A stretch of DNA of 64,000 nucleotides from an uncultured Bacteroidales bacterium (GCA_946408345.1 CAMJRR010000016.1:1-64000), one strand, 5' to 3'; shown: positions 41,340-50,176, numbered from the stretch's first letter. The notes: generated from the sequence alone by a model not told the origin. Program-made: numbers and translations.

Positions 41340-41370
41340 GTCAAGAAAATGATGGTGCGGATTGGTGCGG
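41340..41370 (-). promoter_or_regulatory. Putative operator: CCGCACCAATCCGCACC direct repeat, copy 1
   Basis: Read on the minus strand, two CCGCACC heptamers 10 bp apart, then TTTTCTTGAC. It lies 58-88 bp upstream of the 515-residue gene, just before a TTG / 20 bp / TAGTTTTG promoter. 29 of 31 bases equal copy 2 at 43174-43204. Confidence 0.6.
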
Positions 41371-41391
41371 GTTTCGTGAAAAGAATAGGAA

Positions 41392-43131
41392 TCAGAGGAT
41401 TGTTTCCGTTTTTGCCATTCTGCGCAAAGTGGTTGAAAGCGCCTCATCGCTACCGAAAATGCCTTTCAGCTTGCGGCTGCGTTCGCAAACCGTGTTGAAA
41501 GCGCGCTGCATCAAGGCGGCCACATCGGCTTCCTCCAAGCCCAGTAGATAAAGACAACAATAGTCGATGTCGCCTTTGGTCAGTGTAGGATAATCCTTTT
41601 TGAGTCGGTCGGTGAATTGTCCGAAATGGACATCGGCAGCTTCGCGCAACGCCAACAAATGCTCCTTGTGGAGCGCATAGTCCTTATAATTAATGTAATC
41701 CACCTTCGACTTGAATTGTCCCATGTTTACGCGCTCCATAATCAAACGGCAGATGGGCTCTTCGGCAAACGAGGCAGCCTCTAAGCGTTTCTTCATAGCC
41801 GAAAGAGTCTCGCCTTGCTCTTGCAACTGCCCTGAAAGGATTTGTTTTTCAGTCTCCATGCGCTTGTGTCGCTTCCGATTGCGCAATAGCCAAACTATAA
41901 GCACTGTTAGCAAAATCAATAACGGTACAACCATTGTCAAGACTCGTTGTCGGTTTTGCTTCGCCTCTTGTAGTTGGGTGTTATCTTGTTTTCGCTGCAT
42001 GTAATCCTGGAACAGGCTTGTGAAGCGCCATTCCTCGGCTTTGGTGCCAAACTCGGGTGGTGTGTTTTGCGCTACAAAACGGGCATATTCACCAGCTTTT
42101 TCCGATTCGCCCAAATCTTCGTATATCTCGCGCAGATAGTCTGCACTTTGTGTTTTCAAGAACAAACTGGGTGCTTCATCAAAGACTTGATGCAGATAAA
42201 CAACGGCAGAATCGTATTGATTATCAAGCTTATACACATATCCAATTCCTAAATATCGATCATGCTTTTCAAATTCATTGCCGACAAATGCAATGTGCTT
42301 CAGTGCTTTAACTGAAGCCAAGGCATCATGTCCAATATGATAGGATGTAAGTGCCTGTCTATTGATGACATTCCTGTAAAGTATCCCTGTCGTATCCTTG
42401 ATACAAGAAAGTGATTGGCCATAATAGTATAATGCACTATCAAACTGCTCCGACTTCTCGAACTCGTAGCCCAAGAAAAACAAGGTGTTGGCCATACTTG
42501 AAGGCTGACTTGAGGCTTTCCGCTTGTAAGTCAGCACATTCTTGTAGAAATAAATCGTCGGCTCGATGAGGAATTTGTCGGAATAAATATTGGCCAATCG
42601 GGCATAAATTAGGGCAATGAAACTCGCCTTGTGTCCGACCAGCTGCTCCTCGACAAAATGTTGTTCCATGATTGTCAATGTTTTATAGTATTCTTGGCAA
42701 GCCAACATCGTGAGGGAATCATCGGTAAATATGGTGCCACCATTGATGCAGATGGCGTTCATGTAATGGGAGCGGGCGGAAAGGAAGGCCATATCCTTGT
42801 CGTTGGAATAAACGGAGGATACGCTGTCGAAATAAGTCAAAGCCTTCTCCACTTCATCGCAATAGGCCACCTCGCGACGCACCTTGAAGCAAGCCTCCGA
42901 AAGCATCAAACCCGAGTATTCAACACTGGGCGACGAAGTGAGATAGTCGTTTTCAAAAAACCATTCAAGATACCTCAAAGCACTATCTGGGTCGTGCTGC
43001 AAAAGAGTGTCAACCGCTACCACGCGGGGAGCGCTGTTCTCCTGCCAACTGATTTCCGACTCCAAGGTTCTCGAACACGAGGTTCCAAGAACTATCAACA
43101 ACAAGCCTGCTAAAATGCACATCATTTTCAT
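41392..43131 (-). CDS. Membrane-tethered TPR regulator (lipoprotein-like signal, TPR, one TM, LuxR-like C-terminus)
   Basis: 579 residues. N-terminal signal with a Cys (ILAGLLLIVLGTSC); periplasmic TPR-like helices from ~40 to 380 (YIYARLANIYSDKFLIEPTIYF is not exact; clear copies are FFLGYEFEKSEQFDSALYYY and LGIGYVYKLDNQYDSAVVYL). A membrane segment at 397-416 (VLTMVVPLLILLTVLIVWLL) is followed by a coiled coil and a cytoplasmic tail KKDYPTLTKGDIDYCCLYLLG, LEEADVAALMQRAFNTVCER, RSRKLKGIFG, which resembles the LuxR-type helix-turn-helix of Bacteroidales TPR regulators. It may transmit a periplasmic signal to its own promoter and that of the 515-residue protein, both marked by the same direct repeat. 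Confidence 0.75.
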   Translation of the reverse strand: MKMMCILAGLLLIVLGTSCSRTLESEISWQENSAPRVVAVDTLLQHDPDSALRYLEWFFENDYLTSSPSVEYSGLMLSEACFKVRREVAYCDEVEKALTYFDSVSSVYSNDKDMAFLSARSHYMNAICINGGTIFTDDSLTMLACQEYYKTLTIMEQHFVEEQLVGHKASFIALIYARLANIYSDKFLIEPTIYFYKNVLTYKRKASSQPSSMANTLFFLGYEFEKSEQFDSALYYYGQSLSCIKDTTGILYRNVINRQALTSYHIGHDALASVKALKHIAFVGNEFEKHDRYLGIGYVYKLDNQYDSAVVYLHQVFDEAPSLFLKTQSADYLREIYEDLGESEKAGEYARFVAQNTPPEFGTKAEEWRFTSLFQDYMQRKQDNTQLQEAKQNRQRVLTMVVPLLILLTVLIVWLLRNRKRHKRMETEKQILSGQLQEQGETLSAMKKRLEAASFAEEPICRLIMERVNMGQFKSKVDYINYKDYALHKEHLLALREAADVHFGQFTDRLKKDYPTLTKGDIDYCCLYLLGLEEADVAALMQRAFNTVCERSRKLKGIFGSDEALSTTLRRMAKTETIL

Positions 43132-43173
43132 AGGAACAAAAGTAAGAAATTATTCCCCACAATGGCAACTTTT

Positions 43174-43204
43174 GTAAAGAAAACGATGGTGCGGATTGGT
43201 GCGG
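43174..43204 (-). promoter_or_regulatory. Putative operator: CCGCACCAATCCGCACC direct repeat, copy 2
   Basis: 43-73 bp upstream of the TPR regulator start, ahead of TTG / 21 bp / TACTTTTG (exact TAnnTTTG). The element sits one DNA turn (10 bp) further from the -33 box than in copy 1. Confidence 0.6.
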
Positions 43205-43234
43205 ATTTTTTATGTATAATTAGGAATCAACAAG

Positions 43235-44002
43235 TTACAATGTGTTTCGATTGGCTGCCCAAGCCACAAACGGCGGATTAGGATATTCTTTTTTACTGTA
43301 TTCCAAAGGCTGTCCATCGTTGATGCGCAGCACCTTGCCACCTGCGGCGCGAAGAATGGCATCAGCGGCGGCGGTGTCCCATTCCTTGGTCTTGCTATAA
43401 CAAACATAGACATCAGCACTGCGTTCGGCCAGACGGGCGAACTTCAGGCTGCTACCTTGTGTGTCAATAACAAGGTCAGGATGGGCGGGACGCAATACCT
43501 TATTAATATAATCATCTACCTCGGGCGTTCGGTGCGAACGGCTGACTAATACAGTGAACGGACGTTCTTGTTCAGTGCTGAATGTTGAATGACCTTTCTG
43601 AGACGTTAATTCCGCATTCAGCATTCCACATTCAGCATTCCACATTTTATCCATCACGGGAGCATAGATCACACCCAAAACGGGTTGTTTGTTGTCAATC
43701 AAGGCGATGTTGACCGTAAATTCGCCGTTACGATTCACAAATTCCACTGTGCCATCCAACGGGTCGACCAACCAATAACGGTTAAATTGCGAGCGGTCGG
43801 GCGGCAAGTCCTCTTCACTTACAAAAGGAATACCCGTGGGCTTCAAGATTTCCTTGATGATATTACTGGCACGGAGGTCGGCCTGCGTGACAGGTGAATC
43901 GTCATCCTTGGTATAGACTTCGAAGGGCTGGGCATAGACCTCCATGATGGCCTTTCCTGCCTCAAGTGCTGCGTGTTGGGCTAATTCAAGTAGTTGTTTC
44001 AT
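43235..44002 (-). CDS. cysQ: 3'(2'),5'-bisphosphate nucleotidase CysQ
   Basis: 255 residues of the inositol-monophosphatase fold. It hydrolyses 3'-phosphoadenosine 5'-phosphate. Metal motifs: DDDSPVTQADLRASNII, FVSEEDLPP (Glu-Glu), YWLVDPLDGTVEFVNRNGEFTVNIAL (DPLDGT) and the late KEWDTAAADAILRAAGG. Residues ~118-144 (WNAECGMLNAEL, TSQKGHSTFSTEQ) are encoded by a dispersed intergenic repeat and replace the usual loop, but the frame stays open and the motifs on both sides are intact. A TATCTTTG box lies 5 bp ahead of the start codon, so the mRNA is probably leaderless. Confidence 0.92.
   Translation of the reverse strand: MKQLLELAQHAALEAGKAIMEVYAQPFEVYTKDDDSPVTQADLRASNIIKEILKPTGIPFVSEEDLPPDRSQFNRYWLVDPLDGTVEFVNRNGEFTVNIALIDNKQPVLGVIYAPVMDKMWNAECGMLNAELTSQKGHSTFSTEQERPFTVLVSRSHRTPEVDDYINKVLRPAHPDLVIDTQGSSLKFARLAERSADVYVCYSKTKEWDTAAADAILRAAGGKVLRINDGQPLEYSKKEYPNPPFVAWAANRNTL
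43571..43651. repeat. GAATGCTGAAT-family repeat inside cysQ
   Basis: GTGCTGAATGTTGAATGACC faces CATTCAGCATTCCACATTCAGC, as in the intergenic copies at 34556, 37092 and 48855, here in frame within the gene. Confidence 0.85.
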
Positions 44003-44308
44003 GGTGCAAAGATAGTTTTTTATTGCTTCTGGCTACTGGCTACTGGCTATTGGCAGCTTTTGCATAACTATTACGAATAATTCATATAAGAAAGCTGCCT
44101 GAAGCCAGAGGCCAAAAGCCAAAAGCATAATTATAATACTGAAAACCAATGATATAATAAAAAACTTTCAAAAAAATTAGCTTTGTCAACTTTTATTCCA
44201 CTAATTTTGCACGCGAAATACAAAGCATTGACTAACGTCGAAGCAAAGATTTCAACGAAGTTAAAACCGAGGGTTACAGATACACCCTTTAGCGTAAAAT
44301 AAGAGACT
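44003..44308. other. cysQ-topA divergent intergenic region
   Basis: Holds the cysQ -7 box (44007-44014, minus), a palindromic repeat at 44029-44127 (TGGCTACTGGCTATTGGCAGC and, inverted, GCTGCCTGAAGCCAGAGGCC), the topA promoter and a ~100-base topA leader. No gene is seen. Confidence 0.65.
44182..44209 (+). promoter_or_regulatory. Promoter of topA
   Basis: TTTG at 44182-44185 and TAATTTTG at 44202-44209 (exact -7 consensus; 16-bp gap). The start codon is 99 bp downstream. Confidence 0.65.
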
Positions 44309-46630
44309 ATGGCAAAGAATTTAGTTATCGTGGAGTCACCGGCCAAGGCCAAAACCATCGAAGGGTTTTTGGGCAAAGAATACACGGTGAAGTCGAGTTA
44401 TGGACATGTGCGCGACTTGAACAAAAATACCTTGAGTGTCGATATTGAAAAAGACTTTGAACCCGAATATGAGATCTCGGACGACAAGAAAGCTCTGGTG
44501 GCCGAGTTGCGGAAACTCTCGAAAGCCTCTGACACGGTGTGGCTTGCATCCGATGAGGACCGCGAGGGAGAATCCATCTCGTGGCATCTCTATGAAGCCC
44601 TTGACCTAAAGAAGAAAGACACCAAACGTATCGTCTTCCACGAAATCACTAAGACCGCTATTCTCGAAGCCATCGAGAACCCGCGCGACATCGACATGGG
44701 TCTCGTAGCCGCTCAACAGGCCCGCCGCGTGCTTGACCGCCTTGTTGGTTATGAGCTCTCACCATTGTTGTGGAAAAAAGTGAAACCCTCTTTGTCGGCT
44801 GGTCGTGTGCAGTCGGTGGCCGTGCGCCTTATCGTTGAGCGCGAAGAGGAAATCAAAAACTTCGTGCAGACCAGTGCCTACCGCATCACGGCGCACTTCA
44901 CCTTCATGAAAGACGGTCAGGAATATAACCTCACCGCCGAATTGCCTCACCGTTTCGACACCGAGGAGGAGACGCGCAAATTCTTGGAATTGTGCGTCAA
45001 CGCAGGCTACAAAGTGGATTCCATTGAAAAGAAACCTGCCACACGCTACCCTGCACCGCCTTTCACCACCTCCACCCTGCAACAGGAAGCTGCAAGAAAG
45101 TTAGGCTTTTCGGTAGCCAACACCATGCGCATCGCCCAGCAGTTGTATGAATCTGGAAAAATCACCTACATGCGTACCGACTCCGTCAACCTCTCGAAGC
45201 TTGCCCTCGGCATGGCCAAGAAGGAAATCACGGAGAACTATGGCGCCGAATATGTGAAGACCCGTCAATACCAAACCAAGACCAAAGGCGCACAAGAGGC
45301 CCACGAAGCTATCCGCCCGACCTACTTGGACCAGCACACCATCAAAGGCACTGCCGACGAGCGCAAGCTTTACGAACTCATTTGGAAGCGCACCATCGCA
45401 TCACAAATGGCTGATGCCCAAATGGAACGCACCAATGTGAACATTGGCATCTCGACCAACGACAAGCAGTTTGTCGCCATGGGTGAAGTCATCCTCTTCG
45501 ACGGTTTCCTGAAGGTTTATATGGAAAGCTACGACGACGACCGCTCTGAAGACACCGCCGCCATCCTGCCCCCTATCGAAGTGGGTACAGCCCTTGACAT
45601 GGAGAAAATGGAAGCACAGCAACGTTACACACGTCATCCACTACGCTACACCGAGGCGAGCCTTGTGAAAAAGATGGAAGAACTTGGCATCGGTCGTCCT
45701 TCCACTTATGCTCCCACCATCTCCACCATTCAAAAGCGTGATTATGTGACCAAAGGTGACATCAAAGGCGAACCTCAGAATTACAAGATCATTACACTGA
45801 AAAACGCCAAAATCACCGAAAAGATAGGCAAGGAAAACTATGGCGCCGAAAAAGGCAAGCTGTTGCCTACTGACATTGGCGTGTTGGTGAACAAGTTCTT
45901 GATCCAATACTTCGAAAGCATCATTGATTACAACTTTACCGCCAACGTGGAAAAAGAATTCGATAAGATTGCCGAAGGCAAACGCGAGTGGAATGCCATG
46001 ATCAAAGAATTTTACAAGGGCTTCCACCAGCAAGTTGTCTCCACCACAGAAAACTCTGGCAAATTCAGCGGTGAAAAACTTCTCGGTGTCGACCCTGCTA
46101 CGGGCAAAAATGTGTATGTTAAAGTGGGACGTTTCGGCCCGGTTGCCCAGATTGGTGATACCGAATCGGAGGAGAAACCCCGTTTTGCTGGCTTGAAGAA
46201 AGACATGAGCATCGAGAGCGTCACCTTGGAAGAAGTGCTGAAACTGTTCGACTTCCCGCGCATCCTTGGAGCGTTTGAAGGCAAGGAAATCACCGTGGCC
46301 GTGGGCCGTTTCGGACCTTATATCCGCCACGACAACAAGTTCTACAGTCTTGCCAAGACCGACAACCCAGCCCTGGTGGAATATGACCGCGCCGTCGAAA
46401 TCATCAACGAGAAACGTCAGAAGGACCTAGACAACATCATTCGCACCTTCGACCAAGACCCCGACATGCAAGTGCTGAATGGCCGCTTCGGACCTTACAT
46501 CACCTACAAGAAGAGCAACTACAAGATTCCAAAAGGCACCGAGCCCTCTACCTTGACCTACGAACAGTGTATAGCCATCGTAGAAGACCCGAAAAACGCG
46601 CCGAAGAAAAAAGTGGTAAAGAAAAAGTAA
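44309..46630 (+). CDS. topA: DNA topoisomerase I
   Basis: 773 residues, type IA enzyme that relaxes negative supercoils. Toprim domain: NLVIVESPAKAKTIEGFLG and WLASDEDREGESISWHL; active-site Tyr in GKITYMRTDSVNLS; further family marks HEAIRPT, MEELGIGRPSTYAPTISTIQ and GRVQSVAVRLIVEREEEI. The C-terminal part has no Cys4 zinc fingers but repeats of the type VAVGRFGPYIRHDNKFYSL and VLNGRFGPYITYKKSNYKIP, as is usual in Bacteroidota. Ends in a Lys-rich tail; a terminator follows. Confidence 0.97.
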   Translation: MAKNLVIVESPAKAKTIEGFLGKEYTVKSSYGHVRDLNKNTLSVDIEKDFEPEYEISDDKKALVAELRKLSKASDTVWLASDEDREGESISWHLYEALDLKKKDTKRIVFHEITKTAILEAIENPRDIDMGLVAAQQARRVLDRLVGYELSPLLWKKVKPSLSAGRVQSVAVRLIVEREEEIKNFVQTSAYRITAHFTFMKDGQEYNLTAELPHRFDTEEETRKFLELCVNAGYKVDSIEKKPATRYPAPPFTTSTLQQEAARKLGFSVANTMRIAQQLYESGKITYMRTDSVNLSKLALGMAKKEITENYGAEYVKTRQYQTKTKGAQEAHEAIRPTYLDQHTIKGTADERKLYELIWKRTIASQMADAQMERTNVNIGISTNDKQFVAMGEVILFDGFLKVYMESYDDDRSEDTAAILPPIEVGTALDMEKMEAQQRYTRHPLRYTEASLVKKMEELGIGRPSTYAPTISTIQKRDYVTKGDIKGEPQNYKIITLKNAKITEKIGKENYGAEKGKLLPTDIGVLVNKFLIQYFESIIDYNFTANVEKEFDKIAEGKREWNAMIKEFYKGFHQQVVSTTENSGKFSGEKLLGVDPATGKNVYVKVGRFGPVAQIGDTESEEKPRFAGLKKDMSIESVTLEEVLKLFDFPRILGAFEGKEITVAVGRFGPYIRHDNKFYSLAKTDNPALVEYDRAVEIINEKRQKDLDNIIRTFDQDPDMQVLNGRFGPYITYKKSNYKIPKGTEPSTLTYEQCIAIVEDPKNAPKKKVVKKK

Positions 46631-46638
46631 GAAAACAG

Positions 46639-46666
46639 AAAGACGGTGAATTTTTCGCCGTCTTTT
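46639..46666 (+). terminator. Terminator of topA
   Basis: Stem AAAGACGGtGAA / TTCgCCGTCTTT, loop TTT, then TTG. The final TTTG at 46664-46667 is also the -33 box of the next promoter. Confidence 0.8.
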
Positions 46667-46694
46667 GTTTATATTTCATTATTTCCTATTTTTG
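46664..46694 (+). promoter_or_regulatory. Promoter of the EEP-family gene
   Basis: TTTG at 46664-46667, 19-bp gap, TATTTTTG at 46687-46694; start codon at 46718. It supports the downstream ATG as the true start, since the promoter lies inside the longer reading frame. Confidence 0.7.
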
Positions 46695-46717
46695 TAGCCG
46701 CTAACAAACGTGGCATC

Positions 46718-47776
46718 ATGATTTACGCTTCCATTAGAAAAATCAAAGACGTAGACGAACGCAACAGGATCATCAACAAGCTTCAACTGCTGCGCAGCCA
46801 ACTCGACAAGGAAATTCCCGAAAAGACAGCAAACAACACTTTATTGCTTGCCACGTGGAATATCCGTGAGTTTGGCGACAACCGTAAGCCTGAAAGCCTA
46901 TACTATATTGCAGAAATCATTAGCCGTTTTGATTTAGTGGCCATCCAAGAAGTAGCGGGCAACAAGAAAGGCCTCGAAAAAGTGATGGCTCTTTTGGGTA
47001 AGGACTATAACTATATTGCCACCGACAGCACCGAAGGCAGTGCGGGAGGACAAGAGTGCATGGCTTTTGTTTTCAACACTAACAAAGTCAGCTTTAAGAA
47101 TATGGCAGGTGAAATTGTCTTGCCCAAAGACAAGCTTCTTGAGAGCCTTCAATTTGCGCGTACACCATTCTGTGTTTCATTCCAAGCCGGATGGTTCAAG
47201 TTCAACCTTTCCACCGTGCATATTTATTATGGAAAGTCAAGCGGCGTTGACCCACAACGACTGAAAGAAATCGAAGGCATTGCCAAATTCCTTACTAAAC
47301 GCGCGACAAAGGAGAATTTCAACTATGTGCTACTAGGCGACTTCAACATTAACAAGGTCGATGGCGATTATATGCAAGCTCTGGAGAAAAACGGCTTCTA
47401 CATCCCTAATGCCATCAAGAAGCATCCTACGGATTTGGGACAAACCAAGCACTATGACCAAATCGCCTTCAACCTCCAGCTTACCGACACCATGAAGGTG
47501 TTTCAAGAAAAAGAGCAGAAGTCGGGATCGTTCAATTTTACCAAGTCCGTCTACACCGAAAACGATTTGCCCACCTATCTTCCTTTCTTCGACAAGAAAT
47601 ATGTGGAAAACAAGACGGACAAGCAAATCATGCAGTACTACAAAACGAAATACCGCACCTTCCAGATGTCGGACCACCTGCCACTGTGGGTGGAACTAAA
47701 AGTGGACTTCAGCGAACAGTATCTCGAAGACCTGAAGCAAGGTGCCACATCCAGCGAACTACCAAACATTGAATAA
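46718..47776 (+). CDS. Endonuclease/exonuclease/phosphatase (EEP) family protein
   Basis: 352 residues, no signal peptide. EEP motifs: LLLATWNIREFGD (Asn), LVAIQEVAGNKKGLEKVMALLG (Glu metal ligand), STVHIYYGKSSG, NYVLLGDFNINKVDGDYMQAL (D-x-N) and QMSDHLPLWVELK (final D-H). All catalytic residues of the DNase I/Mg-phosphodiesterase fold are present. An N-terminal helix of ~40 residues (IRKIKDVDERNRIINKLQ) precedes the domain. The substrate could be DNA, RNA or a phosphoester; the sequence does not decide. Confidence 0.88.
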   Translation: MIYASIRKIKDVDERNRIINKLQLLRSQLDKEIPEKTANNTLLLATWNIREFGDNRKPESLYYIAEIISRFDLVAIQEVAGNKKGLEKVMALLGKDYNYIATDSTEGSAGGQECMAFVFNTNKVSFKNMAGEIVLPKDKLLESLQFARTPFCVSFQAGWFKFNLSTVHIYYGKSSGVDPQRLKEIEGIAKFLTKRATKENFNYVLLGDFNINKVDGDYMQALEKNGFYIPNAIKKHPTDLGQTKHYDQIAFNLQLTDTMKVFQEKEQKSGSFNFTKSVYTENDLPTYLPFFDKKYVENKTDKQIMQYYKTKYRTFQMSDHLPLWVELKVDFSEQYLEDLKQGATSSELPNIE

Positions 47777-47819
47777 AATCCTTAAATCTTGAATTTTAAA
47801 TCTTAAATCAAATAGAACA

Positions 47820-48854
47820 ATGGAGAAAAAAGACTTACTGAAAGACGTTGTCGAACATATCGACATTAAGAAGTACGACTCGACCGAACTCATCAACGCC
47901 ATGCGCAAGATGTCGTTCACCTCGCGCGACACCGCCCGTGCCGCCGACATCCTCTGCCAGATGATTGCGGAGAAGGACTGCACCAACATCCTCACCATCG
48001 CTGGTTCCACCTCGGCCGCCGGCTGCATGCAGGTGTATGTGGAGATGGTTCGCAACAAGATGGTTGACGCCGTGGTCAGCACAGGTGCCAGCATCATCGA
48101 CATGGACCTCTTCGAAGCCCTCGGCTACAAGCACTACATTGGCACGAAGGAAAACGTCATCCCCGACACCAAGCTGCGTGAGCTTTATATCGACCGCATC
48201 TATGATACCTTCATCGACGAAGAAGAGCTGCAGGCCTGTGACCAAGCCACCTGCGATGTGGCCGACACCTTGGAGTGCCGTCCCTACAGCAGCCGCGAGT
48301 TCCTCTATGAGGTCGGCAAATGGCTGGCCAACGGTCACGGCGTGAAGAAAGAGAGCCTCATCCAGACCTGCTACGAATGCGGCGTGCCGATCTTCTGCCC
48401 CGCCTTCAGCGACAGCTCGGCTGGCTTCGGCATCGGTAAGCACCAGTGGCTCCGCAAGAAAGCCGGCAAGCCGTACGTGAGCATCGACTCGGTGGCCGAC
48501 TTCCTCGAACTCACCGAAATCAAGATGAACAGCCCTCAATCAGGCCTTTTCATGGTCGGTGGTGGCACACCCAAGAACTTTGCACAAGACACCGTCGTCT
48601 GCGCTGAAATCCTGGGTCACGAAGTGCCCATGCACAAATATGCCATCCAGATCACTGTGGCCGATGTGCGCGACGGCGCCTGCTCGTCGTCGACACTGCT
48701 CGAGGCTGGCTCATGGGGCAAGGTGAGCGAAGAGCTCCAACAGATGGTCTATGCCGAAGGCACCACCGTCATCCCCGCCATCGTCAGCTACGCCTACCAC
48801 AACGCACCGTGGCAAGAGCGCGAGTATAAGAACTGGCAGAAGTTATATAAGTAA
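47820..48854 (+). CDS. Deoxyhypusine-synthase-like (homospermidine-synthase-type) enzyme
   Basis: 344 residues, cytoplasmic, NAD-dependent fold. Landmarks: NILTIAGSTSAAGCMQVYVEMVRN (Rossmann-like N-terminal part), DAVVSTGASIIDMDLFEALG, CPAFSDSSAGFGIG, and the active-site loop MVGGGTPKNFAQD with Lys252, the lysine that carries the aminobutyl group in deoxyhypusine synthase. Bacteria have no eIF5A, so relatives of this kind transfer the aminobutyl group to small polyamines (homospermidine synthase activity). A ureohydrolase-fold gene follows after a repeat, which suggests polyamine metabolism, but product and partner remain inferred. Confidence 0.88.
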   Translation: MEKKDLLKDVVEHIDIKKYDSTELINAMRKMSFTSRDTARAADILCQMIAEKDCTNILTIAGSTSAAGCMQVYVEMVRNKMVDAVVSTGASIIDMDLFEALGYKHYIGTKENVIPDTKLRELYIDRIYDTFIDEEELQACDQATCDVADTLECRPYSSREFLYEVGKWLANGHGVKKESLIQTCYECGVPIFCPAFSDSSAGFGIGKHQWLRKKAGKPYVSIDSVADFLELTEIKMNSPQSGLFMVGGGTPKNFAQDTVVCAEILGHEVPMHKYAIQITVADVRDGACSSSTLLEAGSWGKVSEELQQMVYAEGTTVIPAIVSYAYHNAPWQEREYKNWQKLYK

Positions 48855-48999
48855 ATGCTGAATTAAGAATGATGAATGCAGAATTGGAGCGAAGCCCAGT
48901 GTGCATCGCCCCATTCTGCATTCTACATTCCTCATCCTCATTCTACATTCTACATTCTGCATTCTACATTCTACATTCCACATTCAGCATTCAGCATTA
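48855..48999. repeat. GAATGCTGAAT-family repeat, longest copy
   Basis: Left arm ATGCTGAATTAAGAATGATGAATGCAGAA; right side a run of variants of ATTCTACATTCTGC with ~10-bp period. It fills the gap between the DHS-like and ureohydrolase-like genes. Confidence 0.8.
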
Positions 49000-49003
49000 A
49001 CAA

Positions 49004-50176
49004 ATGGACATCAGCCTTTTCCTTGAGCCCGTTGCTGAAAAATGTTTCAGTGCGGCCTACCGTCCGGGCAAGAAGACCTTGGGCGAGACTATTAATATCT
49101 ATCGTAACGAGGACAATTTTCCAACCCTTGAAGGCGTAGATTTGGCCATCATCGGCGTCAAGGAAGAACGCGGCACTGTCGACAACAAAGGCTGTGCCGA
49201 TGGCGTGGATTACATTAGAAAAGCCCTCTACCCGCTTTTCAACCACTGGTCTCAACTGCACATCATCGACTTGGGTGACATCAGGATCGGAAAAGACATC
49301 AACGACACGTATTATGCGGTCAGCCAAGTGCTTACCGAGCTGATGAAGAACAAGATTGTGCCTATCATCATCGGGGCGGGACAAGACCTCACCTACACAA
49401 TGTACCAAGTGTATGAGCCCACGGGCAAGCTCATCAACATCGCCGCCATCGACCCCATGTTCGACATTGGCAACGACAAGGAAGCTCTCAATTCGCATTC
49501 CTATCTCAGCCATATTATCCTTCACCAACCCAATTTCCTGTTCAACTTCACCAACATCGGATACCAGTCGTATTATGTTGACACAGAAAATATTGAGTTG
49601 ATGAAACAGTTGCTCTTCGATGCCTATCGTTTGGGAAACATCAAGCAAAATATGGAACTCACCGAACCTCTCATCCGCAATGCCAATTTATTGAGTTTCG
49701 ACGTTGCAGCCATACGTGCCGCCGATGCGCCGGGGGTAAAGAATGCCTCACCCAATGGCTTCAATGGCGAAGAGGCTTGCCGCATGACGCGCTATGCCGG
49801 ACTGAGTTACAAGCTCTCGTCCATCGGTTTCTTCGAATACAACCCACATTACGACATCAACTCGCGCACGGCCAACCTCATCGCTGAGATGATTTGGTAC
49901 TTCATCGAAGGCTTTGCCAACCGTCAGGACGATGTGCCTACATTGGAAAGCACTGATTTCAAGCGTTATAATGTGCAAATAGGCGACAGTCAAGATGTGG
50001 TTTTCCTCTGCCACAAAATCACGGGCAAATGGTGGATGGACATGTCGTTCTTGCAAAATGCCGACCAACGCTACGAGCGGCATCACTTCATCCCATGCGC
50101 AAAAGAAGACTACGACCAAGCCATGCGCAACGAGCTGCCCGACAAGTGGTGGCAGTTTTATCAGAAGTTAATGTGA
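49004..50176 (+). CDS. Ureohydrolase-fold (arginase/formimidoylglutamase-like) protein with degenerate metal site
   Basis: 390 residues. The arginase fold is recognisable from DLAIIGVKEERGTVDNKGCADG, VPIIIGAGQDLTYTMY, LINIAAIDPMFDIG and NLLSFDVAAIRAADAPG. The six Mn ligands of arginases should be His (GGxHD-type), Asp-x-His-x-Asp and Asp-x-Asp. Here they read Gln127, Asp150, Met152, Asp154, Asp233 and Ala235, so three of six are lost. A normal binuclear Mn hydrolase is unlikely; a binding, regulatory or structural role is more probable. The C-terminal ~110 residues (FNRQDD..., VVFLCHKITGKWWMDMSF) are an extra domain. It is next to the DHS-like gene. Confidence 0.8.
   Translation: MDISLFLEPVAEKCFSAAYRPGKKTLGETINIYRNEDNFPTLEGVDLAIIGVKEERGTVDNKGCADGVDYIRKALYPLFNHWSQLHIIDLGDIRIGKDINDTYYAVSQVLTELMKNKIVPIIIGAGQDLTYTMYQVYEPTGKLINIAAIDPMFDIGNDKEALNSHSYLSHIILHQPNFLFNFTNIGYQSYYVDTENIELMKQLLFDAYRLGNIKQNMELTEPLIRNANLLSFDVAAIRAADAPGVKNASPNGFNGEEACRMTRYAGLSYKLSSIGFFEYNPHYDINSRTANLIAEMIWYFIEGFANRQDDVPTLESTDFKRYNVQIGDSQDVVFLCHKITGKWWMDMSFLQNADQRYERHHFIPCAKEDYDQAMRNELPDKWWQFYQKLM

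Noticed and set aside
46646-46717. N-terminal extension of the EEP-family protein
   Set aside because: The stretch overlaps the topA terminator and the promoter; the ATG at 46718 is preferred.
48855-48999. CRISPR array
   Set aside because: The ~10-bp period of ATTCTACATTCTGC variants has no spacers; it is an arm of the dispersed repeat.
49004-50176. Functional arginase or agmatinase
   Set aside because: Three of six metal-ligand positions are changed (Gln127, Met152, Ala235).
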